Origin: Usnea hakonensis
Lineage: Eukaryota > Ascomycota > Lecanoromycetes > Lecanorales > Parmeliaceae
NCBI GenBank assembly: GCA_013423325.1
Contig: BLJB01000170.1
Span: forward strand, 1-64,000
DNA length: 64,000 nt
Reading direction: 5' to 3'
Below the pieces are notes generated by a model that was not told the DNA's origin, searched no databases, and was given only the letters and a program-made list of their open reading frames with translations. The position numbers and the translations under genes were made by a program. Positions 35,119 through 47,818 of the stretch are shown one piece after another (positions within the stretch are counted from its first letter, which is position 1; every line of letters starts with the position of its first letter).

Positions 35119-38100
35119 TTATCGCTCAAACTCAACCCTTCCCTTCTCTTCCGAGACAGCCTCTGCATCCATACCCCCCAACAGGTCTTCCTTTACCTGC
35201 AAGCTCTCGCTTCTACCAACTCCTACAACTGCCTCTTCTCCCTCCAATAACTCTCTGTCGCCCTCTATCACACTCTTTCTATCTGCCTCTCCCCCATATA
35301 CTCCTTTGTCTTCTTCGTCGTCGAGATCAGTTTCTGAGCGCTGTAACGCACTTCTCTCCATTTCTCTCTGTGCTTCATCCACCCTCTTGCGGACTTCGCC
35401 CGCGACCCTCATGCCATCGCTCACAATATTGTCCAACACGCCTCTCAGTCCCTTTGCAGGCGGCACGATGCCGCCCCGAGGTGCAGCGGGCAAAGCAGGC
35501 GTGGGCGAAGCAAAGGTTGTCAGGGGTGTCTGTGACGGTGAATGTGCTGGATGGTCGGAAAGATGAAAGGAGGCTGGGAAAGCGGACTCGAAGAATTGCT
35601 GGAGGAGGTCGTCGGCAAGGACTACCATTCGGAAGGTTGGGAGGGTTATATGTAGTGGATTGGACGGGTCGAGGGCGATGTTAGCGGATCGTTTAGATAA
35701 GGATTTAGTGTGCGTGTGGCCTAGGGACGAGGTGCGCCGAGGTAATGCATCATGTGGTGGATTTGCAGGTAAAGATTGATGAGGGGTCTCAAGTTTGGAA
35801 CCAAGGTCAAGGAGGTCTTCTTCGGAGTCGGAGTCGCCAACTGTGAAATTATCCATGCTGATATCGAGGTCAGCCTTGGGAGAGGTGACGTTTTCTTGGT
35901 TCTGCGGATGGTCGGGGTCCGCATACTCGAAGCACCGACGGATAAAAGCACTGACACTGGACAGGAATCTTTCGTCTGTGCTTGAGCTTTTCCCGTCTAT
36001 CCCGTCCTCAGGATTTGAGGCGATCGATATAGACGATGCTGCTAGACTGCTTCTGCTTCCAAAACCCCTCCGAGTCAGGAAGAGCAAAGCTTCGGAAATA
36101 CGTAAGATTCCTTCTCTATCAACTTTGCCGTCATGATCGTCATCGTACAAATCGAAGAAATAACTAATGCTAGTCATGATGTCTGTTGTACCTTTGACGC
36201 GTGCCAGACCTGTAACCACGTCCTGCAGGCTCAAGCCGTCGTTATCATTCTTATTCCACCTTCCATACAGCCGTTGCATAAAGTCATGGTCTGCGGGCTC
36301 AGAGTTGCCTACGCCCCACGGTGACACGGAAGGGCTGCGCTCCCTCCCACTGTGTCCAGAGTATATGCTACTCGCCTTCTCGGAAAACGAATCATTACGA
36401 AGTGTTGGTACATCTGTGATAGCCCACGGTGTGATGCCAGCTAGAAACTCCCGGAAGCCATCGTAATTCATCAAAGTTGGGCTTGGCCCCAGACCCACTC
36501 GACCAATCTCAATACTGGAATTGCCGGGAATGCCAGTAACGATTTCTGTAGCCTTGTTCTTACTAGCTCTTGCCCGTCTGTCGATGTCTTCCTGCAAAAC
36601 TTGCAAGCGTTGCTCCCTCTCGTACAGTATACCATAGAATCGGTCGTAGAGGAATCCCAGATCGTCCAGACTCAAACGCTTGCTTTCAGGTCCCAAGTTT
36701 CGGATCGACGTCCTCTTGGCAAAACTCTCAATATTATCGAGCACCGCGTCTTTGTGCTTTGCTCGTTGCTCGGATATCGTGCTTTGGGTGATACCTGCAA
36801 ATTCTTTAAAGGCAACGACCATGAGTTCTTGAAATTTGGTCACGGCGCGAAGCTTCTCATTCTCCGATTTCGGATGTGCTGATTCCTCCAAGCGGGAGAA
36901 ATATGTCTTGAGTATTGATATAAAGGTGCCATCATCAGTGATGTCCAGAAGATCCTCCCCGTTGATCCTCAAGATGGCGAGACCAACTTGAAATAGTACT
37001 TTCGGACCTTCCAAGAAGAAAACATCAAGGACCCGAAATGCAAATATCAAGGGCATAGAGTTAATATAAAGAGAAAGAAACCAAGGCAATGACACTACAG
37101 ACAGTTGTACATCCGACTTGACAAGGTGCTCCCAGAGTACAGGCATGGTCTTTTCGACTAGAGATTCGAATACTCGTTGGTCTAAAAGTGTACCGTACAT
37201 GGTTGTAGAGTAGTAGCCTGGCAAAAGTCGGTCACACAATACAGAAAGCAGGAAGAAGGCTTGAGATTCAGACATATAGCTGTACCCGTTAGCAGTGGCC
37301 ACCTTTCCATTTTCTGATCTTACATGAGAAGAGCTGCGACCACAATGTTCATAGCTTGGCAGTAGCCCACCTCTTCGTTGGTCCAGCTGTAAGCAGTCAG
37401 CACCCGTCTTAGACGCCCGATCCCTTCCTCGCTCTGGAAACCAGGATATTCAGGCAAACTTCGATTAAGATCCTTTTCGATCTCGTCAATAGCCAGTGAT
37501 TCACGTCCAGCAAATTCCGAAAGCGTGTCGGTAAACAATCTTGGCTTCTGGAGTCGCGTGTACAACGACCCCGACGTGAGCTCCCATATTTCTCCACGAA
37601 GGCGATTTGGGAGGCCAACTCTGATCAGCTTATGAAACGTAGGCTGCCGGATGAGTGTGGCATTTCGGCCATTATCTGATTGGAGGTCAGTCTTGATCGT
37701 GTGATCAAGGCTTCCTACTGACCTCGAAGATATTCTCTCCATAACCTCATCTTACTCTGCTCTCTCAGCTTTTTGGCATCACCTGGATATCTGAACAACA
37801 TGCCAAGGCCTGCGTCTGGTGGGTCCTTCACTCCACTGATCAATAGAGCATTTTCGCGCTCCGCTTTATTGGTTCCAGATAGCAGATACTCAGAGTAGCA
37901 TGCGCCGATTACTGCTTTCAGATTTTCAACCTCCTTGACTCCGTCTCTCAAGCCCTTTTTTAGCCCATCACAAAAGCGTTCCGAGGCATGCCTGCTACCC
38001 GCGAGCTGTACTGTGAAGCGTTGAGCATCGGTTGAGTTGCCCTGCTTGCCGGAAAGCGCAGTAAATCCATTCCATGTCGTGATTGCCAATGCGAATAGGC

Positions 38101-38542
38101 TGTTGGGTGTTTGGAGCCGCTCCACCCTTCGAATAGCACATAATGGTAGTGTAAATCCGTTGCCTGCAGGTCCCGCGCCTTGTGTCTGGCCGGTAAACGC
38201 GGTTGAAGCCTGCGTGCTTGCACTATGGTGAAAGCTAGTGGGCTGTGTCGAGAAGCACAAGAAGCTTTCACTAAGATGTAGCTTTCCTACGTATGCGGTC
38301 CCTGCCTCGTGTGATTTCTGCTTCTCCCTGGACCCTTGAGCTGAAGCTTGTGAGCTATGTCGTGCAGATAGTGACAATTCCGCTGTGATCTCGTGCTGTG
38401 GTGTCTGAGAATCTGGAAGGCGGAATTGGAGGCGGAAGAGAGCAGCCTTTGAGGGATTCCCGTCAGAATTTCGAGGACTAGATGATGCTGAGGGATCAAT
38501 GAGTGAGTGGGCCTTTTGAACGAGCGAGTTGAGGGTGAACAT
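35119..38542 (-). CDS. TBC-domain Rab GTPase-activating protein (GYP2/MDR1 type)
   Basis: Stimulates GTP hydrolysis on Rab/Ypt GTPases in vesicle traffic. Exons 37723-38542, 37324-37675 and 35119-37279 (introns 47 and 44 bp) give 1110 residues. The N-terminus has a GRAM-like region (AYVGKLHLSESFLCFST, FTLPLCAIRRVERLQ). The TBC domain starts near residue 290 with LIRVGLPNRLRGEIWEL. It has both catalytic fingers: IEKDLNRSLP (IxxDxxR) and VGYCQAMN (YxQ). An EF-hand-like pair follows (NDNDGLSLQDVV and YDDDHDGKVDREG; the second has Gly at loop position 12, so calcium binding is uncertain). Last comes a Ser/Pro-rich, probably disordered C-terminus. This GRAM-TBC-EF order is that of yeast Gyp2/Mdr1 and animal TBC1D8/9. 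Confidence 0.92.
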
Positions 38543-39040
38543 AGCTATAAGCCATGCAATTCAGTGGGGAGGGGCTTTGGAGAAGCATAGACAAGATTAT
38601 GCATTGATAGGCGCTATAAGGCCTTTTCCATGATTGCTTTATGAGAAGAGTAAGCTTAAAACACTTGAAGTGGAACACACGTAGTCCGTGATGCTGGGGA
38701 AAATTCGGCGCTGCAGAAGCGGCTGAATTTTGGTAGTGCTTGTAAAGGTAAGGGATCTGACTGACGAAGAGCATTATATTACTGGTAAGACCAGTGATAT
38801 AATAAGTAGTTAAGAATATGGAATATTACGCATACTCGTAATTCAGCATCTAATTGATCTCAGGACGAATCAAGCTATGTGAAGGGAGTATATTGGCTAC
38901 ACAGGAGAACACTTGGCATGCCATTCATCTCTCATATGTCATGTGCACCATCCCATCGTCGAGTCATTCCTATGTGCTCATGCCATTGCTTCATTCTACC
39001 CAGCTGTCCCCTCAACATTTGGTCCTAGCCGCATTGCATA
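38543..39040. other. Intergenic
   Basis: 498 bp between two minus-strand genes. A short inverted element near 38773-38800 (ttactggtaagaccagtgatataa) could form a small hairpin. Nothing else is seen. Confidence 0.4.
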
Positions 39041-41453
39041 TCAGCGAAATCTACGTGGTGGCGGTGGGCCGCGGTCGTAGATGATCTCCCTTTCTACCAC
39101 ACGCTCTTCGTCCCACGGTGCTGGTGCTGGTGGGAGTGCTAGCGGTCTCCGGGGCCGCTCGATAAATTCCCTCTCAGCCTGAATCTCACGGATGCGTTCG
39201 CGACGATCACGTTTGATATCTTCCGTTAGTTCGACAAGGCGGAGAACATCCTCCTGTAGGGGTAGCCGTGATTAGGAGGGCTGTTCAAGAGAGTAGATGG
39301 GGATAGAGGCATGTACGTACATAGCGCAGGTACTCCATCACATAATAGAACTCTTCTGTCTCCTCGAATTCATAGCCGACTTCCTTGATGGCTTCCTCGC
39401 TAACGAGATCTTTTGTAATTTCCGTCCACATTCTATCTTTCTTAGACTTCTCTGCTTCAAATCGCCTTCCTTTGTCTCTGGTGTCAACAATGGCAAGCTC
39501 ACGGACCTCTTCTTCTTCACGGCGCTCGCTGCGACGGACACCTTCTAAGGCGCGGCGACCACCAGTCTCGCGTTCGAAGACAATGTCTTCATCATAATGT
39601 TGACCGTTACGAGAGCCACTATGAGTATCAAGCTTAGTCAAGGAAAATCTGAGGAGAATTGTGTGGCCCACCTTTGGCGAATCTCAATGCGCTCGTCGCG
39701 CACAGGAGCTGGGGACGGACTTCTTGGGCGAGGTGGAGTTCTCGTGCGTGGTGCTTCCCGCTGAAAGACTATATCATCGTCATAGTGACGGCCATTACGA
39801 GTACCACTGTAAAGAAACGTTAGCATTCGATAGACCCATTAGGCTGGAATCGTTGAACTTGCCTCTGACGAATCTCAATTCGCTCGTCACGTACTGAAAC
39901 TGGAGAAGGGGACCTCGGACGTGGTGGAGTTCTCGCGCGTGGTGGTTCGGGTGCTCGCTCGAAGCCTAAATGCGATAAGCGAGTGAACGGCCAGGAAGCA
40001 GGAGCAGCCTACCGTGGTCTATATGTCGGTGGTGCGTTATGATCTCCTGATGGATTGGCGGGGCTCGTACAGGTTCCAGCTCTCGGACAGGTGCAGGTTC
40101 CGGCTCTGGCTCAGGTTCGGGAGAAGGCGACCTCTCATTGCGTCTGATAATGATTTGATCCTCATGCCGACCTTTGTAATCGTCATGTCGGAATATAATA
40201 TCGTCGTAATTCCTCTCCCTGGATTTCTCACGAGGTCTCTCACGAGGCCTTTCCCACTCTCTCTCGCCACGCCGTATGGTTATATCATCTTCCCTAAAGC
40301 CTCCTCTAGACCCTGCTCTAGATCTACCTTCGTCGCGGCGAACAATGATCTGCTCTTCTTCCCTGAAACCTCCTCTGGATTCTGCCCTGGATCGACCCTC
40401 GTCACGGCGGACAATCATCTGCCCCTCTTCGCCAAAGTCACCTCTTGACTTTGCACGTGGCCGCTCTCGTTCGCCACTGCTGACAACAAGAGACTCTCTC
40501 TCATAGCTCGCCGCGCGTGGGCTTCTCCAACTACGATCTGAAATTGTGATCTCTTCTTTTTCGAAGCCTCTTTCTCTCTCCCTGGGCGGCCCCTTAGACC
40601 TCTCGTCCCTCTTGATGACGATCTCCTCATCCCTAAAGTCCCTCCCTCGCGGCTTCTCCCTCTCCCTCTCGTCCCTTCTGATAATGATCTCCTCATCCCT
40701 AAAGTCCCTCCCTCGCGGCTTCTCCCTCTCTCTCTCATCCCTTCTGATGATGATCTCCTCATCCCTAAAGTCCCTCTCTCGCGGCTTCTCCCTCTCCCTC
40801 TCATCCCTTCTGATAATGATCTCCTCATCCCTGTAGTCCCTCTCTCGCGGTTTCTCCCTCTCTCTTTCCCTGATCGAGATTTCCGTCCTGGCGGGACTGG
40901 GTTCTCTGATCACCGGCGCTCGAAAAATGTACTCCTCGCGTTCCTGACGAACCTGCTGTGGTGGCAGAGGTTCTGGCTCTGCTCGACGGTAGACGTACTC
41001 TTCCCTCTCCGTTGCCACAGGGGCACCCCTAGGCCTGTAGGTTAATTCTCTATCGATCTCTTCCCGTTCCACATACTCTCTCTCTCGAGGTCTCTCACGC
41101 TCTCTTGGAGCGCCTCTGGCAAAGATCACGTCCTCCTCCACAATCTCCCTGTCTCGCAATTTCTCCTTCTCTCTTGGTCCTCTGGCAACAATCACCTCGT
41201 CTGCCTCAACTTCCTTACGTCGTGGTCTATCACGTGAACGTTCCCTCTTGTCTTCTCTCAACACCAGGGGTCCAGCTTCCCGCCGGCCGTAGTCTTCTCG
41301 GAGGAAGTCTGTTTCTCGCTCTGGCACTCTCCGACGCTCCCGTATCTCGACTTCCTCGTCGTAAACAGTACGCCGGCCATGGCCGCTGGGTGGGTAGTAA
41401 TCTCGCTCACGCTCTTCGTAAATCTCACTCGCGGGGTAGCCTCGCCGTGACAT
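39041..41453 (-). CDS. Repeat-rich Arg/Glu protein with DUF8035-type C-terminus
   Basis: Five exons, 40013-41453, 39863-39965, 39672-39806, 39321-39618 and 39041-39253, give 729 residues. The long first exon encodes Arg/Glu/Asp-rich disordered sequence with a 22-residue repeat (REKPRGRDFRDEEIIIRRDE type). Exons 2-4 show an internal duplication (PPRPRSPSPxxVRDERIEIRQ). The C-terminus holds a folded conserved fungal domain: WTEITKDLVSEEAIKEVGYE, EETEEFYYVMEYLRY, EDVLRLVELTEDIKRDRRER, ending PPPPRRFR. I believe it is catalogued as DUF8035; its role is unknown. The intron 39807-39862 starts with GC (AG|GCAAGT), a rare but accepted donor. The mixed-charge RE/RD composition is reminiscent of RNA-processing proteins, which is inference only. 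Confidence 0.82.
40610..40875 (-). repeat. 66-bp coding tandem repeat (22 residues)
   Basis: Four units at exact 66-bp spacing (cctcatccct at about 40625, 40691, 40757 and 40823), nearly identical in DNA, each encoding DEREREKPRxRDxRDEEIII. They lie inside the first exon of the DUF8035-type gene. Confidence 0.9.
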
Positions 41454-43161
41454 GTTTCTCCTTGTGTGAGCCGTGAGACGCGAAATAGCAGGGTGTCTTG
41501 AGCAGTAACTTAGGAGTAGATGCTGCAAACAGATAGAGGGGTCATTCAAGGCGTAAGAGCCGTTACGATTAAGGCATTTAAGGTGGTGGAGAAATGGTCA
41601 ATTTGTGTAAACTAAAGTAGAGGGTGGTGCAAGTGGAAGCTTTCTTGGCGATTTTCCTACTGGCTGAACACAATATAATGGATGCCCAATCACGGCTGCT
41701 TCACCCTCATAGCGGTGAAGCGGTCATGAGTACACATAATTAGCTGCTGCAAAATCTTCTACATGAGGCAAAATTGTGCTGTCATTATGCTAATGCTAGG
41801 CAAGTCATTGTGTGTCTACGGCCAATTGCGCATGCTTGTGTGGATTCACGAAACAACCCGAGAGAAAATATTGTAAAATCGCCGCGGTATCGAGGAGGTT
41901 GGGCATCGAGGAGAACCCGCTACCAAGGCGAAGTCATTAGGCTAAATCTCTTTGAATGCATGACCTCTTTGCTCTAGAAAAATCCACCTGGCAATCACTG
42001 ATGCCCATATAAGTTTCTGCTTGGTCCACCAGCCGCGAGAGTAGATCCTTCCAGCAGAAGAATAGCTTGAGACGTACCCAGCGAAACAAATTACGTCTCA
42101 TCCAATCCACCAGCAGTAAGGTCAAGAAAGCACTTTGATTGGAAATTGTACCGGTTAGATCCACGAACAAAGCTCCGAATCCCGGTCGAGAAGAGATCCG
42201 ATACTCTGTGCGATTCTGACCATCCGGGAAATCTTTGCCTTTCACGGATGCATTGTACAAGTAAGGCGGCTGCCAATCGTATCCTGAGGTGCCAATTTAC
42301 GTTGCAACGGGCGGGAGTTCGTCCGTCAAGCTAGGTCCAGGCCCTTCCAGTATTCCAAAGCGTAGGCGGGTGGCCTTCATTCAAGCCTAGAATAGCAGCG
42401 CAGTCGCCGGACACACAGATTATTGTTCATCATGAGTAGAAAACATTATTTCTTCTGTAATGACGTAGCAAATTTCCCCAGCCGCGGCAACGCAATGCAA
42501 AGGAGAATAACGCAAGCAAAAACTGGTGTATATGGTGTCCAAGGCCATTAGGTGAGGGTATAGCAGGACTCATGAAAGCTGGCCGAGAACGATACCCTCC
42601 TGAGGCGGCCGTGAAACATAGCCTACAAACTATCTTCAAATAACTTTCAGCCTCTCCAAACGCCTCCGGCTTCCTTGTGAGTCGAATTCGGTCCTGCATC
42701 AACGCTATCGATTAAAAGTTCACCTAAGAGAAGATACATATTCCGGCGTGAACAAATGACATCGCGCATATACAAAATGAAGGATCCAAGACTTCAAGTA
42801 GACTAGCCTCGGACCACAGGGTATTTGTGGTTAGTGGACCACAGGCTGTCAAAGGCCGAACCGTGGCTAGGATAGATGGAGTCTCGATCATGAAAACAGA
42901 CAGGTGAATCCAGGCATATGCTGTTGGATAGGTAGAGCTGCAGAACCCTCCCACTTCAACGATCCATTTGGTGATGGTCTCGAGATCCTGAAACCAAATA
43001 AAAGATGAAAGCCTGAGGAGCCAGAAACGACATGCCCGTTGTGACAACCACAAGAGGACTTTGGATGTCTAACTGCCCAGGTAGTTCGTGGGAAACCGAG
43101 CCATTGGGCAGTATACCAGAGATGAGGGCAGACAAGATGGGGTTAAGAATATCATAACATT
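41454..43161. other. Intergenic with unresolved coding signal
   Basis: 1.7 kb. Minus-strand stretches at 42.1-42.3 kb (ASVKGKDFPDGQNRTEYRIS) and 42.72-43.0 kb (DLETITKWIVEVGGF) read somewhat like protein and have acceptor-like sequence before them. I could not assemble a start or a consistent model. Confidence 0.3.
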
Positions 43162-44457
43162 CTATCTTCGAGAACGACGTTCCTCCCGGATGGGTTCAGT
43201 CCTGTAGCCGTCTCTCATCTGAGGGGAATCACGAGGGTCGTATCCACGGGTAGGAACTCCGGAGGGAGTAAAAGACCCACCTCTACCGGACTGGAGGGGT
43301 GGTATTGTGGACATGTAATCATATGCTCTAGGATCATCGACGACTCCATGCATTGACGCATCTGAAGGCGAGGTCACATAAGAAGAAGGATAGCTCGGTA
43401 TGGTTCTAGGATCCGGGCGTGGATCTAATCTTGGGTCTCTGGGATCCATCCTGGGGTCTCTCGGATCCATCCTGAGGTCTCTTGGATCCACCCTTGGGTC
43501 TCTTAGATCCAGCCTAGGATCCCTGGGATCCATCCTTGTGTCCCTGGGGTCTGCTCTGGAACTTGTCCTGTAATCCTCTCTAGGTTCCCTATATCCTCCT
43601 GTGCTTGGATATGTGGATGTCTGCCTGAATGGTGGGGCTGAGCTGATATACTCCTCTCCGTAGGTATAATTCGAATCACTGTTACTAGGTCTTATAGAAG
43701 CAATGTGTCCTGGGGTTAGGTACCCTGAAGTTGCTGGATAGCTTGGGCCTGCTTGATAGCTGGATCCTGAAGGATACGCGGATCCTGGATATGCGGCAGA
43801 ACCAGCGCCCGTCGAGTATGCAGGCTGTGGAGGAGGCACCCCGTATGTGGTCTGGGATGCGAAACGTTCTGGATACGGAGGCTCATCTGCACCTGTTCTC
43901 ATCTCCTGGCGCCGACTGGTCTCGGATTCTCCATAGGATATATCTGAACCCATTTTTAGCTATGTGGCTTATAAGACGAGCTGATACTCTCACCTTGGCC
44001 TCTTTTCCTCATTTCACGATTCTCCGCGGCGTATGAGTTGGAAAGTTCGATCAGGTCATCTAACATCTTCTATCGATAGTGGAGACATATTAGCAGATGG
44101 CCGAAGCAGCAGTTGAAAATTTGATCACACTGACTGATGTGAACGGTCGGACAGCAGTGACAACATAACCACTGTTCCCCTGGACAGAAGTCAGTCAAAA
44201 ATACCTCGCCACTGGCAAGCACTTCGTCAAACATTATAAGTTGATGGCCTTGAGTACGCTTCAGGACCGAGATATTTGCAGATCTCTCGCTGCAAGACCT
44301 CGCGATGGATGCCATCACCAGCAACGAAAAACTCGTTCAAGGCGCTCTGCTTGGACGGTCTCGGTCGTTCTCTCTGGGAGGCAGGGACGGGTTCCTCGCG
44401 GCCTCCTCTGTCTCCTCTTCGACGATCACGATCGTCTCGCGGGTCGCGACGGGACAT
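43162..44457 (-). CDS. RfeG-like fungal protein
   Basis: Four exons, 44233-44457, 44135-44179, 43994-44069 and 43162-43943, give 375 residues. The start is MSRRDPRDDRDRRRGD (the upstream extension begins with GTG). The conserved block QSALNEFFVAGDGIHREVLQ, ICKYLGPEAYSRPSTYN, GYVVTAVRPFTS and MLDDLIELSNSYAAENREMR matches fungal proteins annotated as transcription factor RfeG/RfeF-like; the molecular role is not established. The long last exon is Pro/Tyr/Gly/Ser-rich and disordered, with a run of (M/L)DPRDPR hexapeptide-like repeats at about 43430-43540. The small middle exon (45 bp) and weak donors (gtttga, gtgaga) are the less certain joins. The apparent ATG at 43953 lies within the last intron and is not the start. 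Confidence 0.8.
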
Positions 44458-45075
44458 GGCTTGTCTACGGAAGATGTTTGTGTAAACAAGTGCCTGGATA
44501 AGCCTGGAATTGCTCACGGCAGAGAATGTGGTGGAAAGAATACAGGAAATCCAGCAGATGATCCTGTCCCGTTGGCAAGGCTATCCGGAAAACCGGTCGG
44601 TGGGTTAGGCAGCGAGGGTCCAGCAAGACAAATGTCTTGACTTTCGATGTCCTTATAGAGATTCGGCCAGCTGGTTCCTTTACGCAGCAATAGATAAGAG
44701 CCAAAGGTCTCTTCTTTGGAGATGAATAGTGTGGAACGATGAAATGATGTGAAAGAAGAAGAGTGCGAAGCGATGAAGAAGAAATGGGAGAAGACTGGCA
44801 GGCAAGAAGTGGGGGCAATTAGCGTGCTTGGTCACGCTAATCTGGGTGAAGTAAGCCCTATGCTACGGCGTGCCTGCAAATGCGCACACCGTACCAATAG
44901 AGTAGCGAAAAAGGGGGCAGCACTGTCACCACTTTCTTGATATGGTCGAAGTGGAGTCCGATAAGAGTGTTTTAGACTCAATACATATATATCACAGCAA
45001 TCACAGTACGTCGTCAAAAACATCTATTGTAGTGTGACTATTCATCAAGGATACAAGAGGTATCTAACGTGCTAA
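44458..45075. other. Intergenic
   Basis: About 620 bp upstream of the RfeG-like gene. No supported coding sequence. Confidence 0.4.
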
Positions 45076-45545
45076 CTAAAGTATTGATACTGTCATGTGC
45101 GCATTTGTAGGCACGCTCATGAAACAGTCCGAGCGGTGAGGTATTTGCTGAGAGCGGTAGGTACGTCTTAATTTTTTTTTTTCACTTAAGGCAGCATTGC
45201 ATATTGTTGCCCCGCGAATCAGACAAAGCAAAGGTCCTGTCATCACAAGTCGAATCTCTTCTTTGCCCAAGTCTCCAATTTTCCGGACTTCAAAGCTGCC
45301 ACCCAAACCTTTCGCCAGGGTTAGCCAAGATGAGGCGCCCTTGCTGCCACTACCGCTGCTTCAGGTAGTCTCCTCTGAGCCTGCGCATATGGCTGCCTGG
45401 CTGCTCGCTTTTGACTTACACGCTTCGTGATGATATCCTCCACCTATAGCTTCCCTGTGAAGAGGTGGTGCAGCAGAGACTTACGGACGCCTTGGGCTTG
45501 ATGAGTGGTCCGATGAACTTGCGCTTCTGACGAGGCAGCAGCCAT
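45076..45545 (-). CDS. Small hypothetical protein (tentative)
   Basis: Possible three-exon gene: ATG at 45545 (MAAASSEAQVHRTTHQAQGV), donor gtaagt at 45484, a 22-bp exon 45422-45443, then an exon up to about 45350. That last exon encodes GSGSKGASSWLTLAKGLGGS, VRKIGDLGKEEIRLVMTG and CLIRGATICNAAL, ending at a stop near 45076. The splice phases can be made to agree, but the micro-exon and its gtgtaa donor are weak. The Ser/Gly-rich start followed by a hydrophobic segment does not match a family I know. It could equally be a fragment of a longer transcript. Confidence 0.3.
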
Positions 45546-46551
45546 CGAAATGTCCAAATATCGAGGAGTGAGATGTCGAGATGTCAAGAAGAAATAGGCG
45601 TCGATAAGTGAGAGACTGAGATATTGGGCAGTGGACATCGAGAGATGTGCGAGGTAAAATACCGATTTGGGAGAAAGGGGAGATACGTAGGAGAGCAAGA
45701 GTTGCAGCAAAAATGTCACCACGATTGTTCATTGATCAAGAAGCAACATGTACGCTAGATCTATACTAGATAGTGATGGGTCACTACAGAGGGGCTTGTC
45801 GAAGTAGACTGCGATTCTCACTCTACTTGTGCTCCGATCCCTTTGACCCTTTTCTTTAGAAGCCTCTTAGATCAAGCAGCCGCAAATGGTACGATCCGAC
45901 GGCTGAGTATCCCGGTGTGTTGTTGTACTTCTTCTGGAGCGAGCTGGGAAGCGACCTCCTCCAAGAGAGCGATAACGTCCAATGAGGAAGCATGGTCGAC
46001 CGGTGTGACGCAAATGACGGGTTGTTCCCTGTTCATTCGAGGTGATATAAGAACGAGTGATTTATTCGAGACGTCGCTTAATCGCTTAGCGTATTAGTAG
46101 TATAAAGTAGCTTCTGGATTGCATTCCGTGGCTGCACCTGCCCCTTTTGGTCTTCAATAACATTTTGATGTGATTGATCAGCCTTGAGAACTTATTCATT
46201 AGCAGATGGAGAGCTATTATCTGCATCGCTGCGAAATCTCGCTGAAATAGCCATCTCGAGCTTCGCAACGTGCTTAGCTACTTGCTAATACAGTGATGCA
46301 TGAGCTTCTTCTCCAGCAAAGAAGCTCAAAAGAAAGAAAATGTCTTGACCATAGAGCTATCCTTCGATGACGTCAATGCCAGAGTGTCAGCCCATGCCTG
46401 ATACCGGCTCTTCCAGCTTGGTGTGCCAATTTGATATCTTCTAATGACCATCCATCCCTTCTGATATAGAATTATAAAGAGTACGTCTTCAATGTTTCTC
46501 GCGAGCCATCCTCTCCCAAGAGTTAGATCATTCAACCTCCGTCATGACTCC
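45546..46551. other. Intergenic
   Basis: About 1 kb with no supported gene. Confidence 0.4.
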
Positions 46552-47818
46552 TCAATCTGATTCCCTGCTGCATTTTCTGGCTCGTTGATTGCGACGAAGG
46601 CGATCTCTGATCTCTAAACGCCCCATGAAGGAGAAATACCAGGTTGGCTGGCGGTGTTTGCCGCCTCGGCAGCCGTGGATCCAGTCGTTCTCTCGAAGAG
46701 TGTCATGCTGCCAGTAGTCCATGTCTTCATCTTTTGTCATGGGCTTCGTTCGGTCCATGCAGTCGAGACACAATCCATCGAAATAAAACCGTGTTCTTTT
46801 TTGAGCAGCCTTCACAGTTGCCTTATAGTCTTGGCGACAAGAGTTGCAAGCACCTTCCTCGGCTGTAAAGGAGAAATCGTCTAGCCGCTCGATAATGGTT
46901 CTTATGGATGACTTTTGACATGTACGCTCGAGCGGCCAGACCTCGATATCATACATTGCTTTCTCGTAGCAAAACAGAGTCTTCTCTTTGCAATTGCAGC
47001 TTGCTTTGAGCAGATCCTCGTTTGGGCGAAAAAGCTCATTGTGAATTACGGTTCGAAGACGACCCTTTGCCGCATTCAGCTGTTCTGATACGCTACATTA
47101 GCAACAGGCACCAGACTTAGGTAAGACATCTTACGGATGACGCGACTCGGAAGCCGCAGATTGTGGTGGGTTGTGGGATTGTACTCAGTGATATGTCCAA
47201 CAGCATTGTAGCTTAGGAAGCGTGTCGCTTCCATAAAGCCCTCCGCGTGGTCGAAAATATAGCACGGATAGAGCAAGGCCCGTGGGTCTAGTCGAACAAT
47301 TCTGTGATCATCTTTGGAAGCCCAATTTCGATAGTACTGTTTGTTGTCGTACTTCTTGTACCACTCCGCAAACCAGGGTTTCAGTAAAGTGAGATTGAAG
47401 TGGTACTTGTCACAAGCTGCCACCAGACGCCACATTTCTTCCAACGGCACATAGTGGTCCGGATCAGTACCGTGCAAGATCCGCAACCATATATTCATAC
47501 TCGCAATACTACCCTCGTCTAGCCTGACCATTTCCATCCGAGATACCCTCCGATGAGGAGGAACAAACTTTTTCGCAGAGATCGTCGAGTTTTTGATCAA
47601 AATCTCCTTAGAAACAAGGAATTGCTGGGTTTGTTTGACCGGTCCATTGCCGTTGCCATTTTTGAGCTCGTCGTCATACTCAATAACTTCGGCAATGAGA
47701 TCTCCGTTCTCCTCGATGACAGTGATGGCCATTGGAAAGTTCCGTGTCACGACTCGACCTGGCTGAGTACTCTCAGATGAGATATAACAGGGCCAAAGAT
47801 CGGTGTGTTTGAGAAGAC
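46552..47818 (-). CDS. Fungal BTB/POZ-like domain protein (5' end unresolved)
   Basis: Belongs to a large ascomycete family of BTB-like proteins of unknown function. Recognisable parts: MAITVIEENGDLIAEVIEY, LVSKEILIKNSTISAKKF, LDEGSIASMNIWLRILHG, and VPLEEMWRLVAACDKYHFN followed by KPWFAEWYKKY. A C-terminal cysteine-containing region includes CNCKEKTLFCYEKAMYD, GACNSCRQDY and GLCLDCMDRT. The intron 47085-47134 joins RVI to QQLNAAKGRLR in phase. The frame is open upstream to an acceptor at 47818 (branch ctaac, then cttcaag). The true start is therefore probably in an exon around 47.9 kb that I cannot fix. If translation starts at the ATG at 47732, the protein has 376 residues. Confidence 0.7.

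Noticed and set aside
35067..35684. 205-codon plus-strand frame opposite the TBC gene
   Set aside because: It is an antisense shadow of the Ser/Pro-rich C-terminus of the RabGAP, Pro/Leu/Ser/Arg-biased with no domain.
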